34,138 nt of DNA from Streptococcus sp. (lineage in GTDB: Bacteria; Bacillota; Bacilli; Lactobacillales; Streptococcaceae): positions 1 to 34,138 of the forward strand of contig JAUMZW010000016.1 of assembly GCA_030527925.1 (NCBI GenBank), given 5' to 3'. Below are positions 13,919-23,375 of the stretch, piece by piece. The position numbers and the translations under genes were made by a program. Position 1 is the first letter of the stretch; each line of letters opens with the position of its first letter. The notes below the pieces were generated by a model. It worked only from the letters and a program-made list of their open reading frames with translations, searched no databases and was not told the origin of the DNA.

Positions 13919-15234
13919 TGATAGCCTATCTAAAGAAATACCACTTTTTCCCCCTATTGATTGTTTTAAATTGTCTGGCAGTTTTATATCATGCTTCTTT
14001 ATATCTTTTTGTAACGAAATATATTACACAAAATGGACGTAGTCATTTTTTATTAGAAAAACTTCCTGTTGTACCTAATCAGCCAAATCTAGTTTTTTTC
14101 ATGGCTATTGGATTGTTTGCAACGTTGTTGAGTCTGATTTTTTCCCGTAATCGGTTGTTAGATAGACACCCTATTCTGATAACATATGTTTTTTTGGTTG
14201 AGCTTATTTTATTGGTTGGCACCTTTGTTGCTCTACAGTATTCTTATAATGGTTTGTTCCTTTTTGTTTTTTTAGATATTTTTTATTCGACAACAGATTT
14301 GTTTCTTTTGCATAAAAAGAGGCACTGGTTACTTTTATTGGTATTGAGTTTTGGTGCTTTACTTCTATCTAATGAAGAAGTTTTGTCTCTGGTGGTAAAA
14401 CTGCCATTATTAGATGTCTATTTAGATTTTTTACCGCAGGGACCACGTTTTTTAACTTTATTAATTGAAAAAACCTTGTCGTCCTTTAACATCGTATTAT
14501 TTATTATTTCACTAGTGAGCTATGTTATTCATGTGATTAGTAAACAGGAAAAAATTGAAAAAGAACTTGGTTTAGCAGCACAAGTTAATCAAGAGTTAAA
14601 TAACTATGTAGCCATTACAGAAAAGGTGGTAGAAGACCGTGAACGTAAGCGTATTTCAAGGGAAATACATGATACTTTAGGGCATGCTCTGACGGGGATT
14701 TCAGCAGGTATTGATGCGATTAAGGTTTTGATTGATTTAGATAGCGACCGCGCAAAGCAACAGCTAGATAATATATCTCATGTGGTACGAGATGGTCTTC
14801 ATGATGTCAGACGATCCATTGAAAAACTACGTCCAGGAGCTCTAGATGGTCGTCGGCTTGAGGATGCTTTGAAAAAGATGATTTCAGACTATCAAGCTAT
14901 TTCAAGGTTGGTTATTGACTTAGACTATTGTTGGGGTGATATTGATTTAGAGATGACAAAAGAAGATATCATCTTTAGGGTTATTCAAGAAAGTATCACA
15001 AATTCCTTAAGACATGGACATGCTAAATCGATTAAGATTACAATGACAAAAGGTCATGTTTATGATTTAGTAATTAAAGATGATGGCTGTGGTGTTAGTG
15101 ATCTAATAGTTGGCTATGGTCTTGTGCAGATGCAAGAAAGATTAGCCATAATCGGTGGTAGTGTGATATTTGATGGTAGTGATGGTTTCACAACTCACGT
15201 TAAAATTCCTATGATGAAAGGAGAAGAAGAATGA
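13918..15234 (+). CDS. Sensor histidine kinase, NarL/DesK class (HisKA_3)
   Basis: The 438-residue protein has about six membrane-spanning segments (roughly 10-32, 57-76, 86-107, 110-130, 136-152, 186-207), a short coiled linker, and the kinase core: H-box RERKRISREIHDTLGHALTG with H251 as the phosphorylated residue, N-box VIQESITNSLRHGHAKS (N362) and G-boxes DDGCGVSD and GYGLVQMQERL. It lacks its own extracellular sensing domain of size, fitting input from the binding proteins encoded on both sides. I chose ATG 13918, overlapping the previous stop and preceded by GGGGTGG; a GTG three codons upstream is possible. Its stop overlaps the response regulator start (ATGA). Confidence 0.92.
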   Translation: MIAYLKKYHFFPLLIVLNCLAVLYHASLYLFVTKYITQNGRSHFLLEKLPVVPNQPNLVFFMAIGLFATLLSLIFSRNRLLDRHPILITYVFLVELILLVGTFVALQYSYNGLFLFVFLDIFYSTTDLFLLHKKRHWLLLLVLSFGALLLSNEEVLSLVVKLPLLDVYLDFLPQGPRFLTLLIEKTLSSFNIVLFIISLVSYVIHVISKQEKIEKELGLAAQVNQELNNYVAITEKVVEDRERKRISREIHDTLGHALTGISAGIDAIKVLIDLDSDRAKQQLDNISHVVRDGLHDVRRSIEKLRPGALDGRRLEDALKKMISDYQAISRLVIDLDYCWGDIDLEMTKEDIIFRVIQESITNSLRHGHAKSIKITMTKGHVYDLVIKDDGCGVSDLIVGYGLVQMQERLAIIGGSVIFDGSDGFTTHVKIPMMKGEEE

Positions 15235-15905
15235 TTAAAGTGATGATAGCAGATGACCAAGCATTGATTAGGGAGTCGCTACAGATTATTCTCTCAGCAC
15301 ATGATGACATTGAAGTCGTGGCCATTGTTGGAGATGGTCTAGAAGTTCTTAAATATTTGGAACACCATCATGTTGATATTATCTTGATGGACATTCGTAT
15401 GCCTCATATGGATGGGGTTTTATGTACCAAACGTGTTAAATCTCTCTATCCCAAAATAAAAATAATTGTTTTGACGACCTTTGATGATGATGATTTTATA
15501 TTTAGTGCTTTGAAATATGGAGCTTCTGGCTACATGTTAAAAGGAGTTTCGACGGAAGAGCTTCATCAGTCTATTCTGACTGTAAGCAGCGGTCGTGCTA
15601 TGATTAATCCTGATATTGCAACGAAGGTTTTTAAGATTTTTTCACGTATGGCTCAATCAAATTTTGCTATTCAGGTAGAAGAAGATAATATTCATGATCT
15701 TAATTTGGTTGAATGGCGTGTCATTCAGCAAGTTGGTTTTGGCTTGTCTAATAAGGAAATTGCAGCTAAGCTTTATCTCTCAGAAGGGACAATTAGAAAT
15801 TATATATCAACCATTCTATCAAAACTTAATCTTCGAGATAGGACGCAATTAGCCATTTGGTCAGTTCAAAACGGTGTCACAACAAGGAATTTAGATGATG
15901 AATAA
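15231..15905 (+). CDS. Response regulator, NarL/LuxR family
   Basis: The 224-residue protein has a receiver domain (about 1-120) with the acidic pair D8-D9, phospho-acceptor D54 (IILMDIRMP), T82 and K104, and a C-terminal LuxR-type helix-turn-helix (WRVIQQVGFGLSNKEIAAKL, then SEGTIRNYISTILSKL). It is the cognate partner of the kinase whose stop it overlaps. NarL-family regulators bind short inverted repeats; the candidates in this window are the ATGACA-N2-TGTCAT type sites upstream of the PTS operon (17404-17461). I infer that it activates that operon. Confidence 0.92.
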   Translation: MIKVMIADDQALIRESLQIILSAHDDIEVVAIVGDGLEVLKYLEHHHVDIILMDIRMPHMDGVLCTKRVKSLYPKIKIIVLTTFDDDDFIFSALKYGASGYMLKGVSTEELHQSILTVSSGRAMINPDIATKVFKIFSRMAQSNFAIQVEEDNIHDLNLVEWRVIQQVGFGLSNKEIAAKLYLSEGTIRNYISTILSKLNLRDRTQLAIWSVQNGVTTRNLDDE

Positions 15906-17208
15906 ACAGTTTTTTAGGAGGAAAAGTAGGCTATTTTTTTTATTTAGTTCTGTATTAGCTTTGTTGACTAGCTTTTTTGCGCTAGTCAGTCTACCAAAGC
16001 ATCAAGTACTTAGGCTAGGTATTTATTCTAATAGTAGTTGGGATGTGACAAGTGCTCAGGATAATGAAGCTATCACACGTGCTATAGAACGTTTTGAACA
16101 AAAATATCCTAATATCACAGTGAGCTACGAAACAGGGATTTTAAAATCAGATTATTCTAATTGGTTATCAGATAAGATAATTAATGGTAATCAGCCAGAT
16201 GTTTTTATGGTACCAGAAAATGATTTTAATCTGTTAGCGTCAACGTCTTCCTTACGATATTTAAATGATTTTTTGAAAAAAGATGTTGACCAGTCTAATT
16301 TTTATTCTGCGGCTTTTTCCAAAGGTTCATATCAAGGGGTTCAGTATGCTCTTCCATTTGAAAGTAATCCCTTGATGATGTGTGTTAATAAAGATTTACT
16401 AGAAAAGGAAGGTGTTACTCTTCCGATAGGGAAATGGACAGTTCAAGACTTATATCAAATCAGCAAACAACTGACAAAAGATACAGACGGGGATGGAGTG
16501 CTTGATCAATTCGGTCTAGCAGGTTATACTTGGCAGAATATTTTTACAGCTTTCGGGATTGATGTGTTTAATGGTTCAGGAACAAAGGCTTTTGTGGATA
16601 CGGAAGCAGCGCGAGAAGCACTATCAATGTTAGTTAAAATTAATGAATTAAACGGACATTATAAGGTCACTTCGCAGGATTTTGATCAAGGTAAAGTTGC
16701 TTTTTATCCGATGACTCTAGCACAATATAGAACTTATAATCCTTATCCTTATCATGTATCAAAATATTCCCAATTTTCTTGGACTTGTATTGCGATGCCT
16801 ACAGATATTGGACATAAAGAAGCAACTCCTATGACAACATCTTTATTTGCAATCTCTTCAAAGACACAGCTACCAGATATGGCTTGGACATTTTTAAAAT
16901 TATTGTGTACAGATGAGACTATCCAACAGACGATGTTTGAAACTTCACAAGGAAGCTCTGTCTTAAAATCAGTCATGAGGAGTCCAGAAACTCAAAAAAA
17001 CTTGACACTAGATGCTTTTGGTGAGGATGCTTTGAGTCAAAATACGTTGGATGAGATTAGTGAAAATGCCTATGAAGAACCGAATTTTAAAAAATATAAT
17101 AAGGCAATCGAGCAACTTGATTATCTTTTGAGAAAATCTATAGAATCAGGCTCTGTAGATAATGATTTACCAACTATTCAACGAAAAATTGATGATATTT
17201 TAAACTAA
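15895..17208 (+). CDS. Extracellular solute-binding protein, family 1 type, membrane-anchored
   Basis: The 437-residue protein has an N-terminal basic stretch (KQFFRRKSR) and one hydrophobic segment (about 13-34) without a lipobox Cys, then a family 1 sugar-binding fold: AITRAIERFEQKYPNITVSY, NGNQPDVFMV, ALPFESNPLMMCVNKDLLEK, LTKDTDGDGVLDQFGLAGYT. Such proteins normally serve ABC importers for oligosaccharides, but no permease gene is present. It overlaps the response-regulator gene by 11 bp, so it belongs to the sensor operon and may be a second sensory ligand-binder or present ligand to the kinase. Either ATG 15895 or 15898 may be used. A terminator follows. Confidence 0.85.
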   Translation: MMNKQFFRRKSRLFFLFSSVLALLTSFFALVSLPKHQVLRLGIYSNSSWDVTSAQDNEAITRAIERFEQKYPNITVSYETGILKSDYSNWLSDKIINGNQPDVFMVPENDFNLLASTSSLRYLNDFLKKDVDQSNFYSAAFSKGSYQGVQYALPFESNPLMMCVNKDLLEKEGVTLPIGKWTVQDLYQISKQLTKDTDGDGVLDQFGLAGYTWQNIFTAFGIDVFNGSGTKAFVDTEAAREALSMLVKINELNGHYKVTSQDFDQGKVAFYPMTLAQYRTYNPYPYHVSKYSQFSWTCIAMPTDIGHKEATPMTTSLFAISSKTQLPDMAWTFLKLLCTDETIQQTMFETSQGSSVLKSVMRSPETQKNLTLDAFGEDALSQNTLDEISENAYEEPNFKKYNKAIEQLDYLLRKSIESGSVDNDLPTIQRKIDDILN

Positions 17209-17234
17209 AAAGAAGGTTGTTTGACCTTCTTTTT
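17205..17234 (+). terminator. Intrinsic terminator of the sensor operon
   Basis: AAAAAGAAGGT pairs with ACCTTCTTTTT around a short loop, directly after the stop codon. Confidence 0.85.
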
Positions 17235-17358
17235 CATTATTACTAGAAGTGTAAATTTTATTGAGAAATTATATTTATACAAAAATTTAAAATTTAATGA
17301 GATTATATAATACAAAGATAGTTACACTAATATTCTGATTTAAATATTTTTTCAAAAG

Positions 17359-17386
17359 TTGTATAAAACTTTATTTAGCTTATAAT
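17359..17386 (+). promoter_or_regulatory. Possible upstream promoter of the PTS operon
   Basis: TTGTAT (17359-17364), 16 bp, TATAAT (17381-17386). It would start transcription about 10 bp before the first inverted repeat, so the regulator would block rather than help it. An alternative start with -10 TAGAAT at 17480 or 17485, lacking a -35 and lying just downstream of the three repeats, fits activation better. The 17235-17358 stretch shows nothing else. Confidence 0.4.
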
Positions 17387-17403
17387 AAAACCATCCTATT
17401 TGC

Positions 17404-17461
17404 ATGACAAATGTCATTTTTTTAGTGATGTTTGTCATCGAAAACGTATGACATTTTTCAA
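17404..17461 (+). promoter_or_regulatory. Three inverted-repeat operators, probable response-regulator sites
   Basis: Site 1 (17404-17417) is the perfect palindrome ATGACA-AA-TGTCAT. Site 2 (17425-17438, GTGATGTTTGTCAT) and site 3 (17448-17461, ATGACATTTTTCAA) each keep one exact half. The start-to-start distances are 21 and 23 bp, two turns of the helix, so all three face the same side of the DNA. The 6-2-6 architecture suits a NarL-type dimer. The link to the regulator encoded at 15231 is inferred from proximity. Confidence 0.6.
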
Positions 17462-17463
17462 TT

Positions 17464-17478
17464 ATAAAACGCTTTCAA
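17464..17478 (-). promoter_or_regulatory. Catabolite-responsive element (cre) of the PTS operon
   Basis: On the minus strand TTGAAAGCGTTTTAT matches WTGNAANCGNWNNCW except for A at the last C. It lies directly before the candidate -10 and 38 bp before the first gene, a usual place for CcpA repression of a PTS operon. Confidence 0.6.
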
Positions 17479-17515
17479 TTAGAATAGAATTAATGTAAAT
17501 AAAAGGAGGACAGAA

Positions 17516-17953
17516 ATGAAGTATTTACTTTTAGTCAGTCATGGTGGCTTTGCAAAAGGTTTAGAAACATCTCTTGCAATGTTTGCTGGAGATAAGATGG
17601 ACCAAGTCATTGCTGTTGGTTTAGAAAATGGGAAAACAGTTGATGAATTTGCGGATGTATTCCGAGACACTGTAAGCCACATTGGAGCAGAAGATTCTTT
17701 TGTTGTTTTAGCAGATATTGTGGGTGGTAGTCCTTTGACCACAGTATGTCAGGTCTTGGCGGAAGTTGGCAAATTAGAGTCAGCTGTTGTCCTTGGAGGA
17801 ATGAATTTACCAATGGCATTGACGTCTTTAGTGATGAAAGATGCATTAGAGGGTAATGATTTTGTTCAAGCGGTTCTTCCAGAAGCACAGGCGGCCCTTC
17901 AAGAATTTAAAGTGGCATCAGATGATGCTGATGACGAAGAAGATGATATTTAA
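17516..17953 (+). CDS. PTS mannose-family EIIA component
   Basis: The 145-residue cytoplasmic protein accepts phosphate from HPr and passes it to IIB. It opens MKYLLLVSHGGFAKGLETSL with phosphorylated H9, followed by the family motif VLADIVGGSPLTTV (about 65-78). The last residues form an acidic tail (DDADDEEDDI) not required by the domain; the IIC protein of the same operon ends in a similar tail. A strong RBS (AAAGGAGGA) precedes the ATG. IIB begins 20 bp downstream. Substrate not determinable: the family includes mannose, fructose, sorbose, N-acetylgalactosamine and related systems. Confidence 0.9.
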   Translation: MKYLLLVSHGGFAKGLETSLAMFAGDKMDQVIAVGLENGKTVDEFADVFRDTVSHIGAEDSFVVLADIVGGSPLTTVCQVLAEVGKLESAVVLGGMNLPMALTSLVMKDALEGNDFVQAVLPEAQAALQEFKVASDDADDEEDDI

Positions 17954-17973
17954 GGAAAAATAGGAGAAATAAA

Positions 17974-18468
17974 ATGACAGTTTCATTTGTACGTATTGAT
18001 GATCGTATGATTCACGGGCAAACCGTGACACGTTGGGCAAAAGAGTATCCATGTGATGGATTGATTGCGGTAAATGATGCCGCTGCAGGAAATAAAGTAT
18101 TAGTTCAGGCTTATAAAGGTGCCTCAGACAAGAAAACATTTGTTTGGAAAAAAGATGCATTTGCTGAAAAGTCAGCTAAGGTATTAGAGTCAGATACACG
18201 TTATTTCGTTATTACTAAAAATCCAATTGACATGAAAGAATTGTTGGTTGACCAGGGTTTTGTGCCTGGTGATGTAAAAGAAATCATCGTAGGTCCATGT
18301 AATGATAGACCTGGTGCAGTAAAACTTGGGAACAACCAATCGATTACTCAGGAAGAAGCAGAAGCTTTAGAAGCGATTCAAAAAGCTGGCTATAAGGTTA
18401 AATTCCAATTACTTCCAGATGTGTCTATTGGATATTGGGATGACTTTAAATCTAAATTTGGATTTTAG
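17974..18468 (+). CDS. PTS mannose-family EIIB component
   Basis: The 164-residue protein takes phosphate from IIA and transfers it to the sugar during passage through IIC-IID. The family start VSFVRIDDRMIHGQTVTRWA contains phosphorylated H14. Other conserved parts are AAAGNKVLVQAYK and VGPCNDRPGAVKLGNNQSIT. IIA and IIB are separate genes here, not fused as in classical ManL/LevE types. The IIC gene follows after 25 bp, with an RBS (AAGGAG). Confidence 0.92.
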   Translation: MTVSFVRIDDRMIHGQTVTRWAKEYPCDGLIAVNDAAAGNKVLVQAYKGASDKKTFVWKKDAFAEKSAKVLESDTRYFVITKNPIDMKELLVDQGFVPGDVKEIIVGPCNDRPGAVKLGNNQSITQEEAEALEAIQKAGYKVKFQLLPDVSIGYWDDFKSKFGF

Positions 18469-18493
18469 GATGGTTTAACAAAGGAGAAAAATT

Positions 18494-19348
18494 ATGACAA
18501 TTACTTGGTTACAAGCAGCAATATTAGGGCTCTTTGCCTGTTTGTCTTCAATGCCAGGCTTAGGTGGTACTTCAATAGGTAACTATACATTAGGTCGTCC
18601 CTTAGTTGGTGGTTTAATTTGTGGATTAGTTTTAGGTGATTTAAAAACAGGTATTATCTGTGGGGTTGCAATGCAATTGGTTTACATCGCCCTTGTTACA
18701 CCTGGTGGGACAGTTTCGGCAGACGTTCGTGCGGTATCATATATTGGTATTCCTTTAGCTATGGTTGCAATTCATGCTCAAGGTATTTCAGCTAATTCAG
18801 CTGATGCTGCAAACTTGGCAAAATCAATGGGAACTCTTGTAGGAACTGTAGGTACTGTATTATTCTATGGAACTGCAACACTTAATTTGGCTTGGCAGCA
18901 TATTGGTTGGAAAGCAGTTGAAAAAGGTGAGTTCAAAAAACTCTACAAAGTTGACTGGTTATATCCATGGGTATCACACATTCTCTTTTCATTCATCCCA
19001 ACACTTATTATGTGTAAACTTGGAGCTTCTGCTGTAACAGCATTGAAAGATGCTCTTCCAATGGATGGAATTCCAATGAAAACCCTCTTTACTGTTGGTT
19101 CACTACTACCATGTGTGGGGATTGCTATTTTATTAAAACAAATTGTTGATAAAGTGACAGACTTTATTCCATTCTTTGTAGGATTTACCCTTGCTGCATC
19201 ACTTGGTTTAAACCTTGTATCATGTGCGATTGTATCTCTTATCTTTGCAGTATTATTCTATGAAATTGAAATGGCAAAAAGTGCTAAAGTAGCTACCGCA
19301 GCAAATGCAAGTTATGACTTTGATGACGATGATGAGGAGGATATCTAA
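18494..19348 (+). CDS. PTS mannose-family EIIC membrane component
   Basis: The 284-residue integral membrane protein forms the sugar channel with IID. It begins TWLQAAILGLFACLSSMPGL and has the typical string of hydrophobic segments and the motif GVAMQLVYIALVTPGGTVSA (about 56-75) near the substrate site. It ends in an acidic cytoplasmic tail (FDDDDEEDI) very like that of the IIA partner. Only one base separates its stop from the IID start, and the IID ribosome-binding site (GGAGG) is part of the coding sequence for this tail. Confidence 0.92.
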   Translation: MTITWLQAAILGLFACLSSMPGLGGTSIGNYTLGRPLVGGLICGLVLGDLKTGIICGVAMQLVYIALVTPGGTVSADVRAVSYIGIPLAMVAIHAQGISANSADAANLAKSMGTLVGTVGTVLFYGTATLNLAWQHIGWKAVEKGEFKKLYKVDWLYPWVSHILFSFIPTLIMCKLGASAVTALKDALPMDGIPMKTLFTVGSLLPCVGIAILLKQIVDKVTDFIPFFVGFTLAASLGLNLVSCAIVSLIFAVLFYEIEMAKSAKVATAANASYDFDDDDEEDI

Positions 19349-19349
19349 T

Positions 19350-20186
19350 ATGACTACTAAAAAATTAAAAAAAGCAACTCTTACAAAATCTTTCCATCAT
19401 TGGTACTATGGTAACTTAACATGTTTCTCTCAAGAACACATGCAAACATTTGGTTACCTAACATCAATGTTGCCAGTAATTGAAGAATTATATGATAAAA
19501 AAGAAGACCAAGCTCGTTCAATGCAGACTTATACAGCGTTCTTTAATACAGAACCTCAATTGGGTGCTCTTATTGTAGGGATTACAGCAGGTCTTGAAGA
19601 AGCGCGTGCAAATGGCTCAGAAGAGGTTGATGATGAAACCATTAATGGCTTGAGGTCAGGTCTTATGGGACCAGTAGCTGGTATTGGTGACTCTCTAGTC
19701 GTTGGAACATTGATTCCAGTTATTCTCGGGATTGCGCTTGGTCTTTCAACAGGGGGATCTCCAATCGGAGCAATTTTCTACATCATTGTTTGGAATTTAT
19801 TAGCTTATCTTGGTATGAAATTTGCCTACTTCAAAGGGTATGAACTTGGAGATAAGGCTGTTGAATTTTTGGTTGGGGTTCAAGGACAAGCAATTCGTAA
19901 AGCAGTTTCAATTGTTGGTGGAATGGTTGTTGGTGGTGTTGCAGCAACGTGGGTTTCTGTAAAAACATCTTTCCAATTAAAATCAACTTCAGGAAAACCA
20001 TTCCTTGTCCTACAAGATAAATTTGATTCAGTTTATCCAGGAATGTTGACAGCTGTGTTTATCGTTTTCTGTTGGTGGTTAATGGCTAAAAAGAATACTT
20101 CTCCAATTAAAGTAATGTTACTTCTTGTGGTGATTGCCTTTATCGGTGTTATTACAGGATTCTTCAACCCAGGATTATCTTATTAA
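19350..20186 (+). CDS. PTS mannose-family EIID membrane component
   Basis: The 278-residue protein is the second membrane subunit. It starts MTTKKLKKATLTKSFHHWYY and has the family motifs NLTCFSQEHMQTFGYL, AFFNTEPQLGALIVGITAGL and GLMGPVAGIGDSLVVGTLIP, with four or so hydrophobic segments toward the C-terminus. ATG 19350 is chosen because GGAGG is 9 bp upstream; an in-frame ATG at 19305 lies inside IIC and has no RBS. It is in one operon with IIA, IIB and IIC. Confidence 0.93.
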   Translation: MTTKKLKKATLTKSFHHWYYGNLTCFSQEHMQTFGYLTSMLPVIEELYDKKEDQARSMQTYTAFFNTEPQLGALIVGITAGLEEARANGSEEVDDETINGLRSGLMGPVAGIGDSLVVGTLIPVILGIALGLSTGGSPIGAIFYIIVWNLLAYLGMKFAYFKGYELGDKAVEFLVGVQGQAIRKAVSIVGGMVVGGVAATWVSVKTSFQLKSTSGKPFLVLQDKFDSVYPGMLTAVFIVFCWWLMAKKNTSPIKVMLLLVVIAFIGVITGFFNPGLSY

Positions 20187-20201
20187 GATTAGGAGTAGAT
20201 T

Positions 20202-20492
20202 ATGACAAAAGAAGAATTTATCAAAGGATACGAACAAGAAATTAATTATCAAAAGCATATGATAGAAAACCTAGGCAGATGGTTTACCCTTTTTCTCATG
20301 ATTGCAGGGATTGGTGTTGTGTTAACGTATTTCTTTAAATCAACTTCTCTATTCTTCTTAGTCAGTGGCATTATATTAATCGTACTAGGTATTATAGGAA
20401 TAAGTCTCTTTGGATATGGGATTTACAAAGGTAAAAAGAATATTACAAAGGTGATCGACCATTTTGAATTGCAACTCTCAGAGTTCAATTAA
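20202..20492 (+). CDS. Small two-helix membrane protein of the PTS operon
   Basis: The 96-residue protein has a polar N-terminus (MTKEEFIKGYEQEINYQKHM), two hydrophobic segments (about 27-44 and 48-73, joined by a short FKSTS turn) and a Lys-rich to acidic C-terminus. Fifteen base pairs separate it from IID and a terminator follows, so it is the last gene of the PTS operon. I do not recognise a named family. A structural or regulatory partner of the permease is possible. Confidence 0.75.
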   Translation: MTKEEFIKGYEQEINYQKHMIENLGRWFTLFLMIAGIGVVLTYFFKSTSLFFLVSGIILIVLGIIGISLFGYGIYKGKKNITKVIDHFELQLSEFN

Positions 20493-20501
20493 TAAATCTC
20501 G

Positions 20502-20537
20502 AAAAATCGCTACATTATATTTAGCGATTTTTTTTGT
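20502..20537 (+). terminator. Intrinsic terminator of the PTS operon
   Basis: AAAAATCGCTA pairs with TAGCGATTTTT, followed by more T residues. Confidence 0.85.
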
Positions 20538-20554
20538 GTAACTAAGAGTTTTTT

Positions 20555-20571
20555 CTTGACTATTTTTGACT
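20555..20571 (+). promoter_or_regulatory. CtsR operator overlapping the groESL -35
   Basis: CTTGACTATTTTTGACT matches the CtsR heptad repeat (read as TTTGACYNTNTTTGACY) at all defined positions but the first. The first TTGACT (20556-20561) is the -35, 16 bp before TAAAAT (20578-20583), which also has an upstream TG. Confidence 0.75.
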
Positions 20572-20594
20572 AAGTGGTAAAATAATATTATGAA

Positions 20595-20621
20595 TTAGCA
20601 ATCATATGTATAGAGTGCTAA
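20595..20621 (+). promoter_or_regulatory. CIRCE operator (HrcA binding)
   Basis: TTAGCAATC, nine bases, GAGTGCTAA. One mismatch to the CIRCE consensus (TTAGCACTC-N9-GAGTGCTAA), in the left arm. It lies in the leader just after the predicted start of transcription, as in other Firmicutes groESL operons. Confidence 0.92.
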
Positions 20622-20646
20622 TATATACCTAATGGAGGAAGATAAG

Positions 20647-22573
<1,927 letters not shown>

Positions 22574-22580
22574 TAAAATA

Positions 22581-22621
22581 AAAACTTGAACTCACAAAAG
22601 AATGTGAGTTCAAGTTTTTTT
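22581..22621 (+). terminator. Intrinsic terminator of groESL
   Basis: A 16-bp stem (22581-22596 with 22603-22618) with a six-base loop, ending in a T tract. The A-tract on the 5' side makes it a plausible bidirectional terminator for the convergent Ltp-like gene ending at 22632. Confidence 0.9.
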
Positions 22622-22631
22622 GTATTTATCG

Positions 22632-23195
22632 TTAATTCTCAAGGTGTTGAGTTGCATACTCAGCTTCTTCTTCGGTAAATTTATCACCATAAGGTGAAAC
22701 TAACTGTTCTTTAATTGCATCAGTCGACATGATCATATTTTTTTGATAGCTTTCAGCAGTTTTCAGTGCATTTTCGTTGAAATTGACTTTTAGATGGTCA
22801 ATGACATACTGAGCTTCTTCACGAGGGTATTTATCAAACTCAGAAGTTAGTTGGTCATAAATTCCTTGTTTAGAAAAATGGAGGGTCTTTGAATAGGTTT
22901 TGCCAGCTTTCAATGAAATTTTGTTAAAATTAACTTTTAGATGGTCAATAGCACATTGAGCATCTTCAGGTGAGAATTTATCAAAATCGAAGGTTAACTG
23001 GTCATAAACCGCCTGTTTTGATAAGTGCATATATTTAGCATATTTTTTAGCAGACTTTAGTGCATTTTTTTCATTCCTTGTTGCTACATAGACAATTGTA
23101 TTTTGAGAGTTATCTTGACCTGACTGATTTGGTAATACTGGTAGGTATAAAGTTATTCCAATAAGTCCTATCAGTAGTAATAGTTTCTTTTTAAT
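22632..23195 (-). CDS. Ltp-repeat protein (phage-exclusion type), apparent ATT start
   Basis: The frame holds three ~47-residue repeats of the Ltp type (host cell surface-exposed lipoprotein domain): ALKSAKKYAKYMHLSKQAVY, KAGKTYSKTLHFSKQGIYDQ and ALKTAESYQKNMIMSTDAIK, each followed by D.F...EA.YAI.HL. The first ATG (23030) falls inside repeat 1. The frame is open for 55 more codons to an ATT at 23195, giving KKKLLLLIGLIGITLYLPVL, a signal or anchor segment, with GAGG placed 7 bp before the ATT and a promoter further up (TTGTTT, 17 bp, TATAAT 23232-23227). So the real product is probably 187 residues and exported, without a lipobox Cys. Ltp proteins prevent phage DNA entry in streptococci. If ATT does not initiate, the gene is crippled by loss of its ATG. 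Confidence 0.75.
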   Translation of the reverse strand: MKKKLLLLIGLIGITLYLPVLPNQSGQDNSQNTIVYVATRNEKNALKSAKKYAKYMHLSKQAVYDQLTFDFDKFSPEDAQCAIDHLKVNFNKISLKAGKTYSKTLHFSKQGIYDQLTSEFDKYPREEAQYVIDHLKVNFNENALKTAESYQKNMIMSTDAIKEQLVSPYGDKFTEEEAEYATQHLEN

Positions 23196-23338
23196 AAAAT
23201 TTCCTCGTAAGATTGTTTAGAATATAATTATAGAATAAGTTTATCACCTAAACAAAAATATGCCAATATAATAAATATGCTGTTGCAGTATTGTTAACCA
23301 ATGTCATCAGAGTTTAAGATGTCTTTTAGTCTGGGATT

Positions 23339-23347
23339 TGATATAAT
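23339..23347 (+). promoter_or_regulatory. Extended -10 promoter of the TcaA-like gene
   Basis: TGATATAAT, perfect extended -10, 28 bp before the ATG at 23376 and without a clear -35. Confidence 0.6.
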
Positions 23348-23375
23348 ATTAGTGTGTATAGAAAGTGAGGTTAAG

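Noticed and set aside
17607..17888. Minus-strand open frames within the PTS IIA gene
   Set aside because: Shadows of a recognised gene without ribosome-binding sites or family resemblance.
23313..23318. CiaR box before the TcaA-like gene
   Set aside because: Only one TTTAAG is present; the second half at the required five-base distance is missing.
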